Assembly: GCA_947498985.1 (NCBI GenBank)
Contig: CANMMF010000002.1
Coordinates: forward strand, 310,001 to 374,000
Length of the DNA: 64,000 nucleotides
From: an uncultured Paracoccaceae bacterium
Lineage (GTDB): Bacteria; Pseudomonadota; Alphaproteobacteria; Rhodobacterales; Rhodobacteraceae
Direction of reading: 5' to 3'
Positions 17,901-28,763 of the stretch are shown here, one piece after another. Made by a program: the position numbers and the translations under genes. The notes below the pieces were generated by a model. That model was given only the letters and a program-made list of their open reading frames with translations. It was not told the DNA's origin and ran no database searches. Each line of letters starts with the position of its first letter. Position 1 is the stretch's first letter.

Positions 17901-18063
17901 ATTCCTACTCCCCAAGACCACACTCGTACGCAGCAACCGACCGCAAAAAGCGCAGCCCTGCGCATGTCTTACCCGATTCCCCCGAATCCTCTAAGAGAAA
18001 TTCAGGGAAAAATTCCCATCGCCGCGCTTGCCGGTGCCTCTGTGCAGCGGTATCACAGCATCT

Positions 18064-20487
<2,424 letters not shown>

Positions 20488-20519
20488 AGGCGCCACGCGG
20501 TCTGGCCGGGAGAATCAGC

Positions 20520-20935
20520 ATGCAGGTCGACGGAACCTGCCTGTGCGGCGCGGTCACCTTCGAGGCCGTCATCAATCCCGAACGGGTCGCGATCTGCCAT
20601 TGCATTGCAGTGACTGCCAGACCCATTCCGGCGCGGCCTTCGGGATCGTCGCGGGTATCGAGAACGGCCAGTTTCGACTGCTGAGCGGCACGCTGAAGAT
20701 CTACACAAAAACCGCCAAAAGCGGCCGGGTCCGCGATCTCAGTTTCTGTCCCGACTGCGGCACACGGATCCATGCCCGCACGCCCGGCGCGCCGGACGCG
20801 TTTTTCGGGCTCGGGGTCGGGACGCTGCGGCAACGCGACCGGATCGTGCCGAAACGGCAGGTCTGGTGCCGCTCGGCGCAAGGCTGGGTTTTCAAGCTGG
20901 AAGCGCTCGAGAAATTCGCTCGCCAACCGGGTTGA
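20520..20935 (+). pseudogene. GFA-family (glutathione-dependent formaldehyde-activating-like) gene, frameshifted by a 5-bp duplication
   Basis: The start encodes a typical GFA N-terminus (MQVDGTCLCGAVTFEAV) with the first zinc motif CLC, reading into ICHC. The frame is then lost, and the rest (SDCQTHSGAAFG, then FCPDCGTRIHAR, to VWCRSAQGW) continues in another frame to the stop at 20933-20935. The break is a tandem duplication CATTGCATTG at 20598-20607. Removing one CATTG restores a perfect ICHCSDCQTHSG zinc motif and an intact gene of about 136 residues. As it stands the product would be a truncated peptide, unless frameshifting or repeat slippage repairs it. It follows parC by 32 bp. Confidence 0.85.
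20598..20607 (+). repeat. Two tandem copies of CATTG causing the GFA frameshift
   Basis: CATTG occurs twice in a row inside the zinc-binding codons of the GFA-family gene. One copy would keep the frame; two copies shift it by +2. This is the signature of slipped-strand duplication. Confidence 0.9.
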
Positions 20936-20956
20936 CGGGCGGGGCGCCCGCACGGG

Positions 20957-21256
20957 TCAGCCCAGCACGTCCGCCCAGTCCGGATGCCGCCGCGCCTGCG
21001 CCCTGACGAACGGGCAGAGCGGCACGATCTTGCGGCCTGCCGCCCGGCTGTCCTCGATGAGGTGCCGCACCAGCGCTTCGCCCACCCCCATGCCGCGCAT
21101 GCTGTCGGGCACGCCCGTATGATCGGCGATCCAGGTCGCATCGGACATTTTCGACACCGTGAGCTCCGCCACATCCGCCATCCCCTCGACGCGGGCCACG
21201 TACCGCGCCTTGCTGGCCCCGTCTTCGAACCGGATCTCAACGTCTGATCTGCTCAT
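20957..21256 (-). CDS. GNAT family N-acetyltransferase (YjdJ-type, short)
   Basis: 99 residues, the length of the compact GNAT subgroup typified by YjdJ. The core MSDATWIADHTGVPDSMRGMGVGEALVRHLIEDSR holds the acetyl-CoA loop (RGMGVGEAL), followed by the conserved IVPLCPFVRAQARRHPDW. The acetyl acceptor is unknown. AAGGAG lies 7 nt before the ATG at 21256. It follows the MotB/OmpA-like gene by 76 bp on the same strand and may share its transcript. Confidence 0.88.
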   Translation of the reverse strand: MSRSDVEIRFEDGASKARYVARVEGMADVAELTVSKMSDATWIADHTGVPDSMRGMGVGEALVRHLIEDSRAAGRKIVPLCPFVRAQARRHPDWADVLG

Positions 21257-21332
21257 GCTTGCTCCTTCGATGGCGCGCCCTCACGGGACGGCGGGCGGGG
21301 CGATGCTGCTTGCAGCGAGCGGCGTCCCGGCG

Positions 21333-23711
21333 TCAGCGCTCGGTCAGTTTCAACTCGATCCGCCGGTTCTGCGCGCGCGCTTCGGCAGAGTTTTCCGGGT
21401 TCACCGGCTGGTGCTGGCCAAAGCCGTTGGCGGCCAGACGCCCCGGCGCGATGCCCAGGAAATCGGTCATGTAGCGCACCACCGACAAGGCCCGCGCCTG
21501 GCTGAGTTCCCAATTGTCGGCAAATTCCGCGCCGGGGCGCACGGGGATGTTGTCGGTATGCCCGTCGACCCGGATGATCCAGTCGACCTCTTCGGGAATG
21601 TCCTCCGAAACCGCACGCAGGATGCCCGCGATCTTGGCAATCTCGCCCTGCCCTTCGTCGGAAAGATCCGCGGATCCCAGCTCGAACAGCACTTCCGAGG
21701 AAAACACGAACCGGTCGCCGACGACGCGCACCCCTTCGGTGTTGCCCAGAACGTCGCGCAACCGTCCGAAAAACTCCGACCGGTAGCGCTCCAGATCGCG
21801 AGCCTGTTCTTCCAGGCGCTGGCGCTCGGCCTCTTCCAGTTGCCGGCGGCGGCGCTCTTCGGCGGCCAGCTGCGCCAGCGCCTGATTGAGCTCGGAGCCG
21901 AGGTTCTGCAACTGCACCTGCGCTTCCTCGTCGCGCGATTTCGCATCGCCGAGGATCGCGTTGAGATCCGCCAGCTGCCGCCGCAACTCGGCCACCTGCT
22001 GGTTGAGCAGTTCCGCCTGTTTCTCAGCCGCCGACGCGCGCTCATCGCTCTGCGCGAGTTCCTGGCGGGCTTCCGACAGCAGCGCCTGCCGTTCTTCCGC
22101 CGCGCTCAGACGGGCGTCTGCGCGCTCCTGCGCGGCTTTTTGCGCGGCCAGAGCCGCGGCCAGCTTTTCCCGCGTCTCTTCCACCGTGCTTTCCAGATCG
22201 TAGCGCGCCGCCAGCGCCGCAGCGAGTCGCTCTTCGAGCGAGCGCGCATCGTCCACCCGCTCCGTCGCCCGCGCCTCCGCAGCCGCCAGTTGCTGGCGCA
22301 GCTCGGCGATCAGGGCGTCACGGCTTTCCTCGCGGGCCGACGCCTGCTCGAGCCGCGCCGCGAGGCGGTCACGGTCTGCCGCCACCCGGTCGCGATCCTG
22401 CTGGCCGGTCTCGGCCCGCCCTTCGGCGGCCGCAAGATCGCTCACCAGCGCCGCGTTCCGGGCGCGCAGCGCGTCAAGCTCGGTCTGCAACGCCTCGGCT
22501 TGGGTGACCCGCGCGAGGGCCGCGGCCAGTTGCGCCGAAAGATCGCTCAGCCGGGATTGCGCCGCGCCGGTCTCGCCGCGCGCCTGCGCCAGAGAGCGCT
22601 CGACCTCGGCGCGCGCGGCCTGCTCGTCATTCAGCGCGGCCTCTGCCGCGCGGCGGGCGCTCTGCTCATCGGCCAGCTGCGCGCGCAGGTCGGCCAACCG
22701 GTCATCGGTCTCGGCGCCCGCGGTGCGTGCATCCGCCAGCGTCGCCTCCAGCCGCGCGATCCGGTCCGCCTGCGCGTCGATGCGCAATTGCAGCGCGCTG
22801 GCCTCATCTTCACCGGCAATGAGGGCGGCAGCCAAACGGGCATTCAGATCCGTTTCCGCGTCGCGCGCGGCGGCGAGCAGGGTCAGCGTTTCCTCCGCGC
22901 GGGCGCGTTCGGCCTCCAGCGCCATGGTCATCGCCGTCAGTTCCGCATCCGCGTCCTCGAGCCGGGCGCGCAGCGCTGCCGCCGCCTCGGCCTCGGCCAG
23001 TCGCTGCGCCTCTTCGGCGGTCAGCTCGGCCTGCAGCCCCTCGACCTCTGCCGTCAACGCCCCGATCCGGCTGTCGGCATCGGCGGTGTCGCGCTGCAGA
23101 TCCGCGATCAGCGCCTCCAGCGTCTCGCGCCGCGCCGCGGCAAGCCGGGCTGTTTCCACCTGCGCGTCGATCTCGCTGCGCGCATCGGCCAGCGCGAGGT
23201 TCAGCGCGTCGCGCTCCGAGACCAGCGCATCGCGCGCCGCCTCAAGCTCCGACTGGCTCGCGCGCAGCTCTTCGACGGTGCCGCGGGCCGCATCGCGTTC
23301 CGACAACAGCGTGGCCACCTGGCTTTCGAAATCGGCGATCCGGCTGTTCGCCGCGTCGATCTCGGCGGCCTGCCGGTCGCGCGTCGAGGTCAGACTCTCG
23401 ATGATCCGCTGCTGTTCGCTGAGCCGCGTCTCGTTGTTGGAAAGCGTCGCCTCCAGCTCGCCCAGCTGGTTCGTGAGCGCCGTGTTCTGGCGTTCCTGCA
23501 CCCCCAGCGCCTGGGCCAGCGCGGCGATCTCGGCAGAGAGCGTGTTAAGCTCGCTTTCCTGCCCGGTGATCGTCTCGCGCAGGACAAACTGGATGATCAT
23601 GAAGATCGACAGCACAAAGGTCAGCACCAGCAGCAACCCGGTCATCGCGTCGACAAATCCAGGCCAGATCGAGGACTGGAACCGGGATCCGGACCGGCGC
23701 GAGAGGGCCAT
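21333..23711 (-). CDS. MotB/OmpA-like peptidoglycan-binding protein with giant coiled coil
   Basis: 792 residues. One N-terminal membrane helix (about 18-44) carries D21 in WPGFVDAMTGLLLVLTF, the position of the proton-binding Asp of MotB. About 590 residues of Ala/Glu/Arg-rich heptad coiled coil follow (about 48-640). The last 135 residues are an OmpA-like peptidoglycan-binding domain (FELGSADLS, VDGHTDNIPV, NWELSQARA). It is predicted to form an ion-driven complex with the MotA/TolQ-like protein encoded upstream (3-bp gap). Normal MotB is about 300 residues; the difference is all coil. Its role is unknown. Confidence 0.88.
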   Translation of the reverse strand: MALSRRSGSRFQSSIWPGFVDAMTGLLLVLTFVLSIFMIIQFVLRETITGQESELNTLSAEIAALAQALGVQERQNTALTNQLGELEATLSNNETRLSEQQRIIESLTSTRDRQAAEIDAANSRIADFESQVATLLSERDAARGTVEELRASQSELEAARDALVSERDALNLALADARSEIDAQVETARLAAARRETLEALIADLQRDTADADSRIGALTAEVEGLQAELTAEEAQRLAEAEAAAALRARLEDADAELTAMTMALEAERARAEETLTLLAAARDAETDLNARLAAALIAGEDEASALQLRIDAQADRIARLEATLADARTAGAETDDRLADLRAQLADEQSARRAAEAALNDEQAARAEVERSLAQARGETGAAQSRLSDLSAQLAAALARVTQAEALQTELDALRARNAALVSDLAAAEGRAETGQQDRDRVAADRDRLAARLEQASAREESRDALIAELRQQLAAAEARATERVDDARSLEERLAAALAARYDLESTVEETREKLAAALAAQKAAQERADARLSAAEERQALLSEARQELAQSDERASAAEKQAELLNQQVAELRRQLADLNAILGDAKSRDEEAQVQLQNLGSELNQALAQLAAEERRRRQLEEAERQRLEEQARDLERYRSEFFGRLRDVLGNTEGVRVVGDRFVFSSEVLFELGSADLSDEGQGEIAKIAGILRAVSEDIPEEVDWIIRVDGHTDNIPVRPGAEFADNWELSQARALSVVRYMTDFLGIAPGRLAANGFGQHQPVNPENSAEARAQNRRIELKLTER

Positions 23712-23714
23712 GGC

Positions 23715-24893
23715 CTAGCGCTCCGGCCGGGTCGGCCGCGACGCGCGGGCGATCTGTCCGAGGTTGCGGCTGATCGCGGCCAGATCAGTGCGCAGCTCGG
23801 CCATGTTTTCCTGCCGTCCGGCGGACAGCTCTTCAAGGATCCGCAGCATCTGCACATCGATCGAGCGCAGCCGCATCCGGCTTTCCGCATCGAGCCCTTC
23901 GCTGCTTTCCTTGGAGCGGATCGCATCGGCCAGCTGTTCCTGGCCTTCGGCAATCCGCGCCAGCGCCGAGGCCGATGGCGCGGTCGCCTCGATCCGTTCG
24001 GTCATCCGCTCGACGCTGTCGGCCAGTTGCCCCAGACGTCCATCAAGCTCCGACCGGCCCTGATCGCTTTCGGCAAAGAGATACTGCAGCTGCTCCATCT
24101 GTTCGGCCATCCGGTCAAGCACGATGCCCGCGGCGCCCAGATCGGGCCCGTCCGTGTCGGACGAAAACCCCAGCCGGGTGATCGAGCTCAGCCATTCCTC
24201 GAGCTCACGGTAAAACCGGTTCTGACCGTGCCCGGCAAAAAGCTCGAGCAATCCCACGATCAGCGAACAGGCCAGCCCCAGAAGCGAGGAGGCAAAGGCC
24301 ACACCCATGCCGCCCAGCTGCGCCTCGAGCCCGGTCATCAGCCGGCCAAAGACCGCCACACCGGATTCACCCTCTTGCGGTGCGAGGCTGCGGATCGTGT
24401 CCACCAGTGCCGGCACGGTGGTGGCCAGCCCGTAGAACGTGCCAAGCAGTCCCAGAAAGATCAGCAGAGAGACGATGTAGCGCGTGATCTCGCGCGCCTC
24501 GTCGATCCGGGTGGCCACCGAATCAAGGATCGACCGGGTCGAGGTGGTGTTGATCTGCATGCGCTTGTCGCGCCGCCCCAGCAGCGCGGCCAGCGGCGCC
24601 AGCAATTGTGGCGCCTGCGCGCGCACGCCCTGATCGCCGCGCGCGGTGAAACGCTCGATCCAGCGCACCGAGTTGATCAGCTGCGCGGCCTGCCAGAAAC
24701 AGGCCAGCACGCCGATCACGAAGACAAACAGGATGAAGCCGTTCAGGTAGGGGTTCGCCTCGAAGACCGGCAGCACCCGGGGCAGCGCCAGAAACGCGCC
24801 GATGCAGGACAGCGCCAGCACCGCCAGCATGAGCACCACCTGACGGACGGGTTGAGAGAAATGCGGCTCGGCCTCAAAGTCGGGCTGGTCCAT
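23715..24893 (-). CDS. MotA/TolQ/ExbB-like proton channel protein
   Basis: 392 residues from the ATG at 24893. Four hydrophobic segments lie at about 19-38, 50-68, 139-160 and 196-220, the last two forming the MotA/TolQ/ExbB core (GLLGTFYGLATTVPAL, GMGVAFASSLLGLACSL). A cytoplasmic helical tail of about 170 residues (230-392) is rich in heptads. It should form the pentameric stator ring around the MotB/OmpA-like partner encoded 3 bp downstream and convert an ion gradient into movement. The start follows AGGTGTC. Three small hairpin repeats lie just upstream. Confidence 0.88.
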   Translation of the reverse strand: MDQPDFEAEPHFSQPVRQVVLMLAVLALSCIGAFLALPRVLPVFEANPYLNGFILFVFVIGVLACFWQAAQLINSVRWIERFTARGDQGVRAQAPQLLAPLAALLGRRDKRMQINTTSTRSILDSVATRIDEAREITRYIVSLLIFLGLLGTFYGLATTVPALVDTIRSLAPQEGESGVAVFGRLMTGLEAQLGGMGVAFASSLLGLACSLIVGLLELFAGHGQNRFYRELEEWLSSITRLGFSSDTDGPDLGAAGIVLDRMAEQMEQLQYLFAESDQGRSELDGRLGQLADSVERMTERIEATAPSASALARIAEGQEQLADAIRSKESSEGLDAESRMRLRSIDVQMLRILEELSAGRQENMAELRTDLAAISRNLGQIARASRPTRPER

Positions 24894-24910
24894 CGGGACA
24901 CCTGACACCT

Positions 24911-24986
24911 TGTACTGTCGCCCTTCGGGCGTGTTGTGTACCGTCGCCCTTCGGGCGTGTTGTGTATTCTCGCCCCTTGGGCGTGT
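24911..24986. repeat. Three tandem 24-26-bp repeats, each with a small hairpin
   Basis: Units at 24911-24934, 24935-24960 and 24961-24986 share the pattern TGTGTA-n-TCGCCCTTCGGGCGTGT; the third is slightly diverged. Each contains a GCCC-TTC-GGGC (or CGCCC...GGGCG) hairpin. The array fills most of the 137-bp gap between the ChaC-like gene and the MotA/TolQ-like start on the minus strand, so it would be transcribed as a row of short stem-loops. Confidence 0.8.
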
Positions 24987-25030
24987 TTTCCGACGCGAAG
25001 GTAAGGGGTTCGGCCCGTCAAGCCAAGCGC

Positions 25031-25561
25031 TTATGCACAAAGCGCCTTTACACGTTCCACAAGCCAGTGCAGCTCCGGATCGGGAATGCCCAATTCGTCC
25101 AGATGGGCGGCGGTATTGAAAAGATATTCGGTGTTCGGACCACGCCCCCCATGGGCGCGAGCGATGATCTGCGCCTGCTCTTCAAGCGGCAGGTTGCCGC
25201 AATATTGCACGTGATCGGGGTCGATCACATAAGCCACCGCCTCGATCCGCTCGCCGCCCTCCAGATCGAGGGTCAGCACGCGCTCCAGATAGGCCGAGGA
25301 GATCAGCTCGCGTTCGCGCAGATAGGCCAGCGTGCCGTCCTCGGTGCCGGGCTCGGCGCGAAACGCCACGCCGTCGCAGACCGCGCCGGGATGCGCATCG
25401 AGCGCCAGCACGAGGCCGGGATCGGTTTCGGTGCCGCGATGGTGGATCGAGCGCATGCAGAAGCTGCGCGCGTAATCGGCCAGCTGCGCGTGGCGCTGTT
25501 CGGCCACGGCAAAACCGGGGTTCCACAAAAGCGATCCGTATCCGAACACCCAAAGCGTCAT
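25031..25561 (-). CDS. ChaC-like gamma-glutamylcyclotransferase
   Basis: 176 residues. The N-terminal VFGYGSLLWNPGF is the substrate loop of the gamma-glutamylcyclotransferase fold, and the ERELISSAY helix carries the likely catalytic glutamate. Enzymes of this group split glutathione into 5-oxoproline and Cys-Gly in the cytosol. The length is typical of bacterial ChaC. It is divergent from the DUF2125 gene, 65 bp away, and upstream of the proton-channel pair on the same strand. Confidence 0.9.
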   Translation of the reverse strand: MTLWVFGYGSLLWNPGFAVAEQRHAQLADYARSFCMRSIHHRGTETDPGLVLALDAHPGAVCDGVAFRAEPGTEDGTLAYLRERELISSAYLERVLTLDLEGGERIEAVAYVIDPDHVQYCGNLPLEEQAQIIARAHGGRGPNTEYLFNTAAHLDELGIPDPELHWLVERVKALCA

Positions 25562-25626
25562 GGCACTGGCCCTTCCTTTGCGGGGCTTCTAAACACGGAG
25601 CGTGCGGAAGGGAAAGGGCAAGGGCC

Positions 25627-26601
25627 ATGAAACGGCTTGCATTGGCAGTGATCGCGGCGGCGGTCTTGTGGTCGGGCTGGTGGTTCTATGCCGCGGCCGG
25701 TCTGCGCGGCGAGATCGAGAGCTGGTTCGAGGCGCGCCGCGGCGACGGCTGGCAGGCGCAATACGAAAAGCTTTCGGTGCGCGGCTTTCCCAACCGGCTC
25801 GATGCGACGCTGACCGGGGTGGTGCTGGCCGATCCCGAGAGTGGGCTGGCGTGGCAGGCGCCGTTTTTCCAGATCCTGCAACTGGTCTATAAACAGGGCC
25901 ACGAGATCCTGATCTGGCCGGACAGCCAGACGCTGAGGGTCAACGGAGGGGAATACGCGATCACCTCCGACGGGTTGCGCGCCTCGCTTGTGCATGACGC
26001 AGAAGGCGTGATCGACCGGGCCAATCTCGAGGCCACCTCCCTCAACATCGCAGGGCCGGAGGGCGGTGTAGCGCTGGCCGGGCTGACCACGGGCCTGCAA
26101 GCCGTGCCGTCCCGACCCGCCACCTACCGGCTGGGCCTGGCCGCCGACGCCGTGGCCGGGCCGCAGGCGGGTCTGGTGCCGCGCCCCGACCGCGTCGATG
26201 CGCTGGCTCTGCGGGCAGAGATCACCTTCGATGCCCCCTGGACCACCGCAGCACCGCGCGAGGCCCGCCCGCAACCGACGCAGATCGACCTGCGGCTGGC
26301 GGAATACCAGGTCGACGGGGTGGAGCTGAAACTGGCGGGACGGCTCGATGTGGATGCGGCGGGGCGCGGCGATGGCGAGGTCACGCTGCGCATGGTGAAT
26401 TGGCGCGACCTGATGGAGCGGCTGCGGGAAAACCAACAGATGTCGGGCGGTCTGCTTGCGGCGCTGGAGCAGGGGCTTTCGCTCACCTCGCAGCTGACCG
26501 GGGACGGCACCACGCTGGATGTCACGCTGCGCGTCGATGAAGGGCAAATGTCGCTGGGTCTGATCCCGCTGGGGCCCGCGCCGCTGCTGCGCCTGCCCTG
26601 A
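25627..26601 (+). CDS. DUF2125 domain-containing protein
   Basis: 324 residues. An N-terminal hydrophobic helix (about 3-22) acts as signal or anchor. The rest is a beta-rich envelope domain with the pattern SVRGFPNRLDATLTGV that marks DUF2125 proteins of alphaproteobacteria. It is probably periplasmic; the function is unknown. AGGGCAAGGG precedes the ATG. It is followed after 54 bp by an M20 peptidase gene. Confidence 0.85.
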   Translation: MKRLALAVIAAAVLWSGWWFYAAAGLRGEIESWFEARRGDGWQAQYEKLSVRGFPNRLDATLTGVVLADPESGLAWQAPFFQILQLVYKQGHEILIWPDSQTLRVNGGEYAITSDGLRASLVHDAEGVIDRANLEATSLNIAGPEGGVALAGLTTGLQAVPSRPATYRLGLAADAVAGPQAGLVPRPDRVDALALRAEITFDAPWTTAAPREARPQPTQIDLRLAEYQVDGVELKLAGRLDVDAAGRGDGEVTLRMVNWRDLMERLRENQQMSGGLLAALEQGLSLTSQLTGDGTTLDVTLRVDEGQMSLGLIPLGPAPLLRLP

Positions 26602-26655
26602 CGCTTGCGCGCGACGCGGCAAACGCGGAGACTGATGCCGGACAGGGGAGCACGA

Positions 26656-27933
26656 ATGCACCAGGATCTCGACAGCCGTATCGCCGACAAGCGCGCCGAT
26701 CTGATTGCGCTCACGCAGGAACTGATCCGCATCCCGACGCTGAACCCCCCGGGAGAGAACTACCGGGCGATCTGCGACTATCTGCAGACCCGGCTCGCGC
26801 GGCACGGCTTTGACTGCCAGCTTCTGCGGGCCACCGGCGCGCCGGGCGACAGCGACCGCTACCCGCGCTGGAACATCCTCGCGCGCCGCGAGGGCCCCCG
26901 CCCCGGCGACTGCGTGCATTTCAACTCGCATACCGATGTGGTCGAGGTTGGCCATGGCTGGACCCGCGATCCGTTTGGCGGCGAGATCGACGGCGACCGG
27001 ATCTATGGCCGCGGCAGCTGCGACATGAAAGGCGGGCTCGCGGCCTCGATCATCGCGGCGGAGGCGTTTCTGGAAACCCATCCCGACTTCGCCGGAGCGA
27101 TCGAGATCAGCGGCACGGCGGATGAGGAATCCGGCGGTTATGGCGGAGTGGCCTGGATGGCCGAGCAGGGCTATTTCAATCCCGACCGCGTGCAGCATGT
27201 GATCATCCCCGAACCGCTGGGCCATGACCGGATCTGCCTCGGGCATCGCGGCGGCTGGTGGGCCGAGATCGAAACCCGGGGCGAGATCGCGCATGGCTCG
27301 ATGCCGTTTCTGGGCGATTGCGCGGTGCGGCATATGGGGGCGGTGCTCGATGCGTTCGAACGCGAGCTGTTTCCGGCCATGGCGCAGCGCTTTACCGAGA
27401 TGCCGGTGATCCCCGACGGCGCGCGGCAATCGACGATGAACATCAACTCGATCCATGGCGGCATGGCCGAGCAGGACGTGGATTATACCGGCCTGCCCGC
27501 CTGCTGCGTGCCAGACAGCTGCCGTATCGTGATCGACCGGCGTTATCTGATCGAGGAACGCTTTGACGATGTGAAAGGCGAGGTGGTGGCGCTTCTGGAG
27601 GGGCTCAAGGCAGAGCGCCCGCGCTTTGAGTACGAGATCCGCGACATCAACCGCATCACACCCTCGATGACCGAGCGCGATGCGCCGGTGGTGACCACGG
27701 TGGCAGAGGCGATCCGCGACGTCTTTGGCCGCGAGGCGGCTTACGTGGCCTCGCCCGGCTCTTATGACCAGAAACATATCGACCGGATCGGGCGGCTGAA
27801 GAACTGCATCGCCTACGGGCCAGGCGTGCTGGAACTGGCGCATAAACCCGACGAGTGGGTCGGGATCGAGGACATGTCGAGCTCGACGCGGGTGATGGGG
27901 CGCGTCTTGCAGCGGCTGTTGCTGCCGCAGTGA
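26656..27933 (+). CDS. M20 family metallopeptidase (ArgE/DapE-like)
   Basis: 425 residues from the ATG at 26656, preceded by GGGGAG. It is a two-zinc deacylase/amidase of the ArgE-DapE group: NSHTDVV and GRGSCDMKGG hold the metal His/Asp, and ADEESGGYGG holds the catalytic glutamate and next metal ligand. A dimerisation domain follows (GEIAHGSMPF, NSIHGG). It would remove an acyl group from an amino acid or split a small amide; the exact substrate is unknown. It is convergent with the quinone reductase gene. Confidence 0.9.
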   Translation: MHQDLDSRIADKRADLIALTQELIRIPTLNPPGENYRAICDYLQTRLARHGFDCQLLRATGAPGDSDRYPRWNILARREGPRPGDCVHFNSHTDVVEVGHGWTRDPFGGEIDGDRIYGRGSCDMKGGLAASIIAAEAFLETHPDFAGAIEISGTADEESGGYGGVAWMAEQGYFNPDRVQHVIIPEPLGHDRICLGHRGGWWAEIETRGEIAHGSMPFLGDCAVRHMGAVLDAFERELFPAMAQRFTEMPVIPDGARQSTMNINSIHGGMAEQDVDYTGLPACCVPDSCRIVIDRRYLIEERFDDVKGEVVALLEGLKAERPRFEYEIRDINRITPSMTERDAPVVTTVAEAIRDVFGREAAYVASPGSYDQKHIDRIGRLKNCIAYGPGVLELAHKPDEWVGIEDMSSSTRVMGRVLQRLLLPQ

Positions 27934-27962
27934 GCCGGTGCGCCCCGGGGCAACGGGCAGGG

Positions 27963-28013
27963 CTGAGGGGCCAGCCCCTCAGACACCCCGGGATATTTCA
28001 GGCCCAAAGAAAC
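27963..28013 (+). terminator. Hairpin plus Rhodobacteraceae-type GGGATATTT element between convergent genes
   Basis: A 9-bp stem CTGAGGGGC / GCCCCTCAG with a 2-nt loop (27963-27982) is followed by CCCCGGGATATTTCAGGCCC and AAAGAAA (27986-28013). The GGGATATTT...AAAGAA tail resembles a sequence I recall being repeated at gene ends in this family, but only one clear copy is in the window. It probably ends the M20 peptidase transcript. Confidence 0.5.
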
Positions 28014-28028
28014 ATGAGCGTGCGCGGC

Positions 28029-28760
28029 TCAGGTGATGAAAGGCCAGATCCGGCGCGCGTCGGGTTTGAGCTGCCCTTTGTCGTCGAAATCGCTGTCGGC
28101 GTTGAACTGCCAGCGCGGGCGCGTGGCCAATGTGGCGATCACCTCCGACTGGGCCGCGAGGGTGGCGCGCAGGCGGGTTTCCAGCGCCTGTTTCTCGGCG
28201 CCTTCCCAATAGCCATGCACGCCATGCACCGCCTCCGGCTCTGCAATGGCGAAGCCGCAATAGCGCAGCGTGTAGGCCAGCGGCCAGAGCAGCAGGTCGA
28301 GATGGCCTTCCTTGCCCGACGGCCCGACCTCGGCAGCGCTGGCGCCGGTGGAGACGCAGATCAGCGCGGTCTTGCCGCGGCAGGGGCCGCGATCGAAGCG
28401 GCGCTCCACATCGTGCAGCCGCCCGTGGATCAGGCAGCGGTCGAGCCAGCCTTTCAGGATCGCGGGCGGGCCGAACCACCAGAGCGGAAAATGCAGGATC
28501 AGCAGATCCGCCGCCGCGATCTTGTCGGCCTCGGCGCTGGCCTCGGGCGACCGCAGGCCGGTCTGGGCTTTCAGCGGATCAAACGGCGCATCGCTGCCGT
28601 AAAGCGCCGCGCGCTCGGCCGGATCGAACCCCATCCCGTATAGATCGGAGCGCAGGACGCTCTGCCCCTGCGCGCGGCATGCTGCCGCCGAGGCCTCCGC
28701 CCAGGCGGCGGTAAAGGATGAAGGGTCTGGATGGGCCGAGACAATGAGGCTGGTTGCCAA
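28029..28760 (-). CDS. NAD(P)H:quinone oxidoreductase / flavodoxin-like fold protein
   Basis: 243 residues from a TTG start at 28760 (MATSLIVSAHPDPSSF), 3 bp after the AlgH stop; no ATG or GTG fits, and GGAAGG lies upstream. It is an NQO1/MdaB-like flavoprotein with the FMN loop SAHPDPSSF and a second FMN segment HFPLWWFGPPAILKGWLDR. It reduces quinones or similar acceptors by two electrons using NAD(P)H in the cytosol. It is co-transcribed with algH. Confidence 0.85.
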   Translation of the reverse strand: MATSLIVSAHPDPSSFTAAWAEASAAACRAQGQSVLRSDLYGMGFDPAERAALYGSDAPFDPLKAQTGLRSPEASAEADKIAAADLLILHFPLWWFGPPAILKGWLDRCLIHGRLHDVERRFDRGPCRGKTALICVSTGASAAEVGPSGKEGHLDLLLWPLAYTLRYCGFAIAEPEAVHGVHGYWEGAEKQALETRLRATLAAQSEVIATLATRPRWQFNADSDFDDKGQLKPDARRIWPFIT

Positions 28761-28763
28761 GGC

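Noticed and set aside
18005-18017. GGGAA-AAA-TTCCC palindrome before parC
   Set aside because: It has short 5-bp arms, no second copy nearby and no regulator; too weak to call an operator.
21333-24893. Zorya-type anti-phage system
   Set aside because: The MotA/MotB-like pair fits the first two Zorya genes in outline, but no helicase/nuclease partners (ZorC, ZorD or ZorE) are near. Neighbours are a GNAT and a ChaC-like gene, and the long coil is on the other subunit.
21159-24905. Plus-strand open frame of about 1248 codons opposite the coiled-coil gene pair
   Set aside because: It is a shadow of the Ala/Glu/Arg heptad repeats in the opposite strand; the minus-strand pair has membrane helices and an OmpA domain.
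24911-24986. Small CRISPR array
   Set aside because: There are only three units, with no spacers, and the hairpin is internal to each unit.
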